NCBI GenBank assembly: GCA_032622095.1
Contig: CP136061.1
Coordinates: forward strand, 52,401,762-52,465,761
DNA from: Siphonodentalium dalli
Taxonomy: Eukaryota; Mollusca; Scaphopoda; Gadilida; Siphonodentaliidae
Direction: 5' to 3'
DNA length: 64,000 bases
In this document: piece by piece, positions 58,836-64,000 of the stretch
Layout: every line of letters starts with the position of its first letter
Numbering within the stretch: position 1 is the first letter of the stretch
The notes under the pieces: model-generated
The model's database searches: none
What the model saw: the letters and a program-made list of their open reading frames with translations, nothing else
Told to the model about the DNA's origin: nothing
Made by a program: the position numbers and the translations under genes

Positions 58836-59001
58836 TCTCACCCCCTTTGAATATACTTTGGGTGATATTCTGTGTCATTGTTAATTGATTGGTGCATACT
58901 CAATCAAGATCTCAACGAAACGCATTATTGACATCGATAACTATCATGGTGCATTTGGCATTCATGGCCAGACAAATTTAATTCATGGATTTTAGAGTCT
59001 G

Positions 59002-59472
59002 ATGTAGCCAGATATCAAAATTAATAAGAGTAAGTTGTACACGAGAACAATTACAATCATGAATAATAGAACAGGTACCTTGACGAATACGTTTCAAACA
59101 GAACGTGGTCGTCTACATATGAATCTCCTTAAATGGATAGGAATTACTATTATGGTAATCACTGTGTCACTACCATTTATTTTAGTTCCAAAGAAGATAC
59201 CGCGTGAGTCGGTTGACTATGAATTACTTCATACTAATATGTCACACCCCAATGATTACGAACAACACCCGTGTGTTTTCGTGAAAAAGTGGACAATACG
59301 ATCAAACATTACTGTTACATTATGTAATAATCAAGGACACATTTATACAGACATTAGGCGAGTTGTGAATAACACTCCGACGATTATAGGTGTTCCGTTA
59401 AATTTGAACCAGTGGTCAATCTTCAAGCATATATTCAGTGATATCAATAAAACTATAAGAGAAGAAGAATAA
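59002..59472 (+). pseudogene. Single-span membrane protein, right-arm copy with early stop
   Basis: Mirror of 56472-56942. The start codon is followed directly by UAG (59005-59007), where the left copy has a Ser codon. The next in-frame ATG is at 59059; starting there would keep the transmembrane segment and the outer domain with both cysteines. Only three residue differences in the rest, so the break is recent or tolerated by use of the downstream start. Confidence 0.65.
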
Positions 59473-59651
59473 TGATTCTCTTTGAATTGTTTTTTTTTAG
59501 AAACTATAGTCATATGGATAATTATTATCTGTACCTGACTAGCGACGATTCGATTAATAAATATCCAGATAATCGATTTTTATAAGAGGCGATAAACTTT
59601 CTAAAATAAAATGCAGAAAAAAAGTGACTTGTACACTACATTTGAAGAAAC

Positions 59652-59975
59652 ATGTCGATCCCGTATATTCCAGCAGATATTGAAACGTGGAGAAAACATT
59701 TAAGAGACATAATTGATGGGAAGTTAACGCCAGATAATAAGGGTCGATACTTTATTGACAGAACTAAAAATAGTGATAGTGAAGAAGACGTTATAAAACC
59801 ACATATTAACGTAGTGACGCCCATCGCTCAAACGATTGAAATGGCTAAGGCCGAAGTTGCAGCAAATAAGTTGACAAACACACGTAAAGCGTCCAAACAA
59901 ACCAACAAGAGAGTGTTAGCTGGAGGTTTGTCTAATAATAAGAAGAAAATGAAAAGAAAAGTGTCATACGATTAG
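59652..59975 (+). CDS. 107-aa acidic/basic protein (right arm)
   Basis: Mirror of 55967-56290 with the same length, intact. Seven residue changes, all in the N-terminal 62 residues and all non-synonymous; the basic tail is identical. That clustering could reflect relaxed constraint or gene conversion of the 3' part. TTATAAGAG box near 59580-59590, about 70 bp before the ATG. Confidence 0.65.
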   Translation: MSIPYIPADIETWRKHLRDIIDGKLTPDNKGRYFIDRTKNSDSEEDVIKPHINVVTPIAQTIEMAKAEVAANKLTNTRKASKQTNKRVLAGGLSNNKKKMKRKVSYD

Positions 59976-60163
59976 CCAAATCATGAATGAATACATAGAG
60001 TACCATACTGATAAATTGGCATTAATTGAATCACCGGCGGTCAAAGATCTATACCCTAGACCCGGGACGAATGTACTCTTAACGCGACGGTTGTATGCCA
60101 CACCATATTCTCTCTTTTTATCGCTACTTATAAGAGTGATCGTTCTTCCAATAATTCGCGATA

Positions 60164-60739
60164 ATGCACAGGTGTCATTTATGCGGAAAGATTTTATCGA
60201 CGAACTACAATCTACAAAGACATAAACAGATTAAACACGGAGTTATGTCCGAGACAAAAACAGATTTCTTCGGAGAAGATACCGATGACCTATAATCTGA
60301 TATCGTTCCCCGTTCATCTTCAACTGAATCTAGAACCGCTTCGTCAGATTCAGAAGATGATAATGTCGTCGGTAGTAGAACGGTATTCGGTCTTAAGAAA
60401 GCTGCGCGATGTGTCAACGAGATGGACACATTCAAAAGTATGATGAAACGCATCACCAATGATGCGAAAGGAGAAGAGAGCATGTCGGGAGATGAGAGCA
60501 TGTCGGGAAAAGAGGCTACCATCGACACAGAGTTTGCTCTCTTTCTCAAAAGTTATAGACGATTAATAGAATACCAGTATCGATTGAAAACATCACCCAT
60601 ACATAACATGATCATGAAGAAAATGGTCAAACTGACCAAACACGGATATAATAATGAATGGGCTGCAGATGAAGCGATGAGAAAATTCAAGAAACTCTTA
60701 GAAATAACTATAACGGTCGAAGATTCAGACAATGATTAA
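60164..60739 (+). pseudogene. C2H2 protein with acidic middle, right-arm copy with nonsense codon 44
   Basis: Mirror of 55210-55785. Codon 44 (60293-60295) is UAA where the left copy has a Glu codon, a single G-to-T change. The zinc finger lies before the stop and is complete (one Asn-to-Lys change); the acidic and helical parts lie after it. The rest stays open to the same end, followed by AATAAA at 60745-60750. Reads as recent loss of one of two copies. Confidence 0.7.
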
Positions 60740-61149
60740 ATTTCAATAAACTTCATCAACATGTTATTCTCGTCTTCGTTATATATCTATAAGTGGGGAG
60801 GGGAGATTGTAGAGCGAGAAACGATACATAAATGGTACATTAAGAGCCCAAAAATTTGAAGTTTAAATATTGTCCTGTGTCATTTTAACTTTCACCCACT
60901 GCGTGTGTATTGTGTTTCTTTAACAATCATTCAAAATGAGTGCCGTGCGTCCCTTTAGAGCGCATTGTGCTCCTTTAATATTCACACACCAATATTACAT
61001 AACGTCCCTTACATCGTGTCACTTTAACATTCCACACCATGCGTGCATTATCCCCCTTTAATTATGTCATAGCATTGGTACATAGAAGATTGTATAACAC
61101 TATGCCTATGTCTGTATATGTTGTCACATCGTGAGTGTATTGTCCACCA

Positions 61150-61318
61150 TTATATTGAAATTTTTGGAATTTTTTTTAATTTTTGAAGTTTTTTTAATTT
61201 TTGAAGTTTTTTAATTTTTTGAAATTTTTGAAGTTGTTGAAATTTTTGAAAGTTTTTGAAAGTTTTTGAAAGTTTTTGAAAGTTTTTGAAATTTTTGAAG
61301 TTTTTGAAATTTTTGAAG
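61150..61318 (-). repeat. A/T microsatellite near the right terminus
   Basis: Mirror of 54618-54795; unit number and phase differ between arms. Confidence 0.9.
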
Positions 61319-61706
61319 TATGCATTCATACCTATAGTGTCAATGTCCAAAATTACAGCGACTCGGACCAGTCCATACACATATAATTGGTATAAAGCTA
61401 TTTCTAAACATCGATTAATAAAATTAACAGTTTCATGAAAAATATTTAAAATTTGTTTGAACAAAAATAACAAAAGATATTACACGCAAATAATTTAAAA
61501 AACATTCGACATTTAATAGTCGGCAGATATTTGGGTAAGAGACCGAAAACTCATTATAAATTTTTTGAGATTTAAAAAAAAACAAAAATTTAAACAAAAA
61601 TTTGGGTTTTGAAATGTTTTTTTTTTTGGGAATATTTTAGTACAAACAATTTTAATCCCAAAAAATCTATTTTTAGATGTGGGTCTAATGAGCCACACGT
61701 ACTACT

Positions 61707-61712
61707 TGTAGA
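61707..61712. repeat. Target-site duplication TGTAGA, right copy
   Basis: Second copy of the 6-bp duplication, directly after the terminal CGTACTACT. Confidence 0.8.
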
Positions 61713-62190
61713 CATGTATGTGTGGTTCAATTCTAGTCCGGGAAACCGACATTTTGAGGTTTATTTCTTCTCATCAGACAAGATGGCGTCCACCATGTCC
61801 GTCGTTTGTTCAGACGGATCACTAAGTCAGTTTGATGCATGAAAATGTTATCATATTATACAAATGTATATATTTTTGTGAAGCTAAGATATAATGCCAT
61901 ATTCTTAGGGCAAAATTGGAACTCCCGTCCAAAACTAGTTTCCGGACAGCAATCCAAAACGTGTTGTGAAAGACTCTATCGCTTTGATTTCAATTGACTG
62001 ACTGAAAATAACAAAAATATTTCGGGAATATATTGCATGCTAAGCGTGCGTTATAGAATAGGTCTTCCAAGAATATTTCAGTTATAACTGCATAAAATTA
62101 ATCAAAACAAGTTATTTCTTGGAAATGAAAATTCGGGGAAAACTTTGCTTTGCTGGATCGAAATTCATAATTTCGTCATTGTGAACATAC
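61713..62190. other. Host intron, right of the palindromic element
   Basis: No feature recognised. An open stretch reads across the element end ('NSSPGNRHFEVYFFSSDK' at 61727-61780) but has no splice or family support. Confidence 0.4.
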
Positions 62191-62287
62191 CTTTCCACGG
62201 CGTAGGGTAGCAGTTGTAATCATTTTTCGCAGATGGCACACACATCATGAAGTCTCCGCATGGCTTGGAGGTACACGGCGTCGCTTT
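62191..62287 (-). CDS. Host gene, exon A: cysteine-rich, EGF-like
   Basis: The most 5' exon found for the host gene. Acceptor CACAG at 62288-62292, donor GTATGT at 62185-62190. The 97 nt read as 32 codons plus one base (phase 1 out), as exon B requires. Cysteines at residues 5, 10, 16 and 26 ('CTSKPCGDFMMCVPSAKNDY') have the spacing of the first four cysteines of an EGF-like domain. The usual fifth and sixth are not in this exon. This indicates a secreted or membrane-anchored extracellular protein. Upstream exons are outside what I could recognise. Confidence 0.55.
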
Positions 62288-64000
62288 CTGTGAACATTAT
62301 TAAGATTTCATCAGAAATAAACCAAGACTGTTGAAAAATGTTAAAGGCAACCTGAGGCAATATGATAATATTGATGTGATGTGGTGGAAACCTTAGTCAA
62401 GTCTGTCAAGAAAATGCCATTGGCTAATACCTATATATCACAGACCTGACATCAACTAATGTGTGAATGAAATCTTAGTTGTGCTTCATACAACATAACA
62501 ACAGGATAGAAACCACACACCAGCAATGGTTTTACAGATGCAAGTGAACAACGATGTCAACGAAGTGAACGATTTGGAGCCCATCCTAATTAGTGTCTCG
62601 GTATTTGCACAGAATGTCTTCACTATCGTCGATACTATATTTCATTCGAAAAGTCACCAAAAGCAAAACCACTATCGTATGTTTTTATCTTATAACCAGT
62701 TGACTACAACAAAACAGATGATCGCCGCTATTTGCCACATATAGCTTGTAACATGTTTGCACCCCATGCATTATACAGACCACGGGAGAGATGGACGCAG
62801 CTATGATATATGCCTAAGAATGATAGGATCCCCCTGAATATTATATTAAATCCCACCGGACTGAAAACTCTTTTTTTCAGTACAAGAGAGATGACATTTT
62901 ATTATGCAAAGATGAACAGTTGGGCAAGCATTTGTAAATGTATCAGAAATATCTGCACACGCACAATCGTTTTGACGATTCAGCGATCAATTCCACGATT
63001 CAGCGGCTTGACAACCACGGTGCGGCATTTTAACGATTCAGCGACCAAACTGATGTCGAAAAACAACAAAAAATATAAAGAAATGAATATTTCTAGAAAT
63101 ACGGACAGGCATGTACTATATATTATATTTCTATTAGGCACGGCGATCTTCCATTCGATAATCTGTACAGAGTTCAGCACCAGATGTTTACCACAACACT
63201 ACATAATTCCTAAAATGGCGGTTGTTTTGGTTTTACACACTACAATGTGTGAAATTCGTTTTTAGTGTTTAGAAAATACAAATGTCCTATTATATTGAGT
63301 AGAAACCAAATATTAACATAGCCATAAGACTTTGTGTGATTTTTCACAACAATGTTCACCGCAGTCGTGTGATTGATCGCTTGCTATCCATAGTTTCTAG
63401 GGGTACCATCGCACTCAATAGACAACGGCGATATTGCGACCAGTCAGGTCTACCACATTAAAATGCTACACCATTTAAACACCCCATTTTAATAATATAC
63501 CGGCAAATTGGCTTCCGAACCGGGGGCGGGGAGTATAAAACATTTATTTTTATTATTGTTTTCGTTTGGGCCACTTTCTGATCCACCAACCCAGTGTTCT
63601 ACTGTTTTATTTTTTGCATACATTTTACTGCATGTTTTCGGGTATCCATCCTTTTTATTTTTATTAAAAAACGTGTTGCTCATTAGTTTCAGTTTCAGAC
63701 ACCAACACCACCCCTCTTTCGAAGAATTTTCGCCAATACTTTCATATAGACACCTTTATAAAAGTAAGTGTAAGGTCAATCATTTTTCGAGGATATCTTA
63801 ATATGTATAGGTCCTACCCGCTAATCAGAATATGACCAAATAACTTATAACTCATGTTATGGTGAGTGGTGACATTTTCGAATTTTCGAGTCAACTTTCC
63901 AAAAATTACAAAACCACCGGGTTCAACAAGAGGGAAGATGTTCAGGTAAGCTGTCCATTTGGTCATGTTCAAATGTCAGAATGCTCGGTTAGCGACATCT
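62288..64000. other. No gene recognised to the window end
   Basis: A+T-rich DNA, presumably an intron or the upstream region of the host gene. The open frames at 62526-62744, 62810-63265 and 63508-63801 have no recognisable motifs and no clear splice sites. Confidence 0.4.

Larger units (their letters stand above)
54217..61706. mobile_element. Palindromic Polinton-like element (7,490 bp)
   Basis: The element starts AGTAGTACGTGTGGCTC and ends with its reverse complement, within a 6-bp TGTAGA duplication. The left arm (54217-58113) and right arm (58443-61706) are reverse complements over nearly their whole length. The left is longer because of a 677-bp tandem duplication. A 329-bp loop (58114-58442) lies between. 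Per arm, from loop outward, the genes are C2H2/poly-Q protein, one-span membrane protein, 107-aa acidic/basic protein, and 191-aa C2H2 protein, all transcribed away from the loop. Termini, duplication size and gene style are those of Polintons/Mavericks or adintovirus-like relatives. None of the core genes (protein-primed polymerase, integrase, FtsK-type ATPase, protease, capsids) is present, so it cannot be autonomous. Confidence 0.75.
58443..61706. repeat. Right arm of the great inverted repeat
   Basis: Reverse complement of the left arm without the 677-bp tandem duplication. It ends with CGTACTACT before the target duplication at 61707. It carries nonsense codons at 59005-59007 and 60293-60295 that the left arm lacks. 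Confidence 0.85.

Noticed and set aside
58643-58888. 81-codon hydrophobic frame in the right arm
   Set aside because: Consists of the (TTTGCTCAT)n microsatellite, which is open in all frames.
59983-60225. 80-codon frame between the 107-aa and 191-aa genes in the right arm
   Set aside because: The mirrored left-arm sequence (55800-55965) is interrupted by a stop and an indel, and the region holds the promoter box; not conserved as protein.
54217-61706. Assembly artefact as explanation of the palindrome
   Set aside because: The arms differ by point changes, indels and a 677-bp duplication, the loop is unique, and both flanks are distinct with a shared 6-bp duplication. Read-level proof is still lacking.
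54217-61706. Polinton core genes (polymerase, integrase, ATPase, protease, capsid)
   Set aside because: I looked in all frames for their motifs and found none; the element is too short and its coding space is filled by the small genes.
61609-61842. Open frame crossing the right end of the palindromic element
   Set aside because: It spans the element boundary and the target duplication, so it cannot be an ancestral gene; no motif.

Overview
The window looks like A+T-rich, intron-rich nuclear DNA of an invertebrate animal. It is dominated by non-LTR retrotransposons (LINEs) of at least three kinds, by fragments of multicopy invertebrate gene families (a SWIM-finger protein and a family with a VADNVDHN-type motif), and by an array of ~160-bp repeats of the kind familiar from molluscs. 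I infer a marine lophotrochozoan, perhaps a mollusc; the sequence does not settle this. There are no bacterial-style operons, rRNA or tRNA genes, or CRISPR arrays.

Layout. 0-10 kb: old repeats, a LINE ORF1 fragment, exons of a decayed SWIM-finger gene, a Jockey-like LINE tail, and a LINE endonuclease fragment split by a 1.5-kb inverted-repeat element with an 8-bp target duplication. 10-16 kb (minus): a nearly complete LINE whose ORF1 and ORF2 share one frame and are separated by a single UAG. 16-26 kb: four more broken LINE copies and a hairpin. 28-31 kb: two inverted arrays of a diverged repeat, one ending in a Helitron-like terminus. 33-36 kb: simple and tandem repeats. 36-46 kb: three LINE copies, one of L1/Tx1 type. 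49-52 kb: a decayed member of an abundant invertebrate gene family bracketed by an inverted repeat.

The only host gene I can support runs on the minus strand from 62.29 kb to at least 27.90 kb. Four exons (A 62191-62287, B 53622-53818, C 48947-49107, D 27902-28083) have splice sites whose codon phases match at every junction. The introns between them hold most of the transposons of the right two thirds of the window.

The most remarkable object lies in the intron between exons A and B: a 7,490-bp element (54217-61706) flanked by the 6-bp duplication TGTAGA, starting AGTAGTACG and ending CGTACTACT. It is almost entirely one large palindrome, with ~3.3-kb arms mirrored around a 329-bp loop. Each arm carries a set of small virus-like genes: a C2H2/poly-Q protein (two tandem copies on the left), a single-span membrane protein, a 107-aa acidic/basic protein, and a 191-aa C2H2 protein. 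The 6-bp duplication, the AG...CT termini and the gene types point to a Polinton/Maverick-type element, but polymerase, integrase, ATPase, protease and capsid genes are absent. The left-arm genes are open; in the right arm two genes carry single nonsense codons. I read it as a deletion or fold-back derivative consisting only of gene-bearing terminal repeats.
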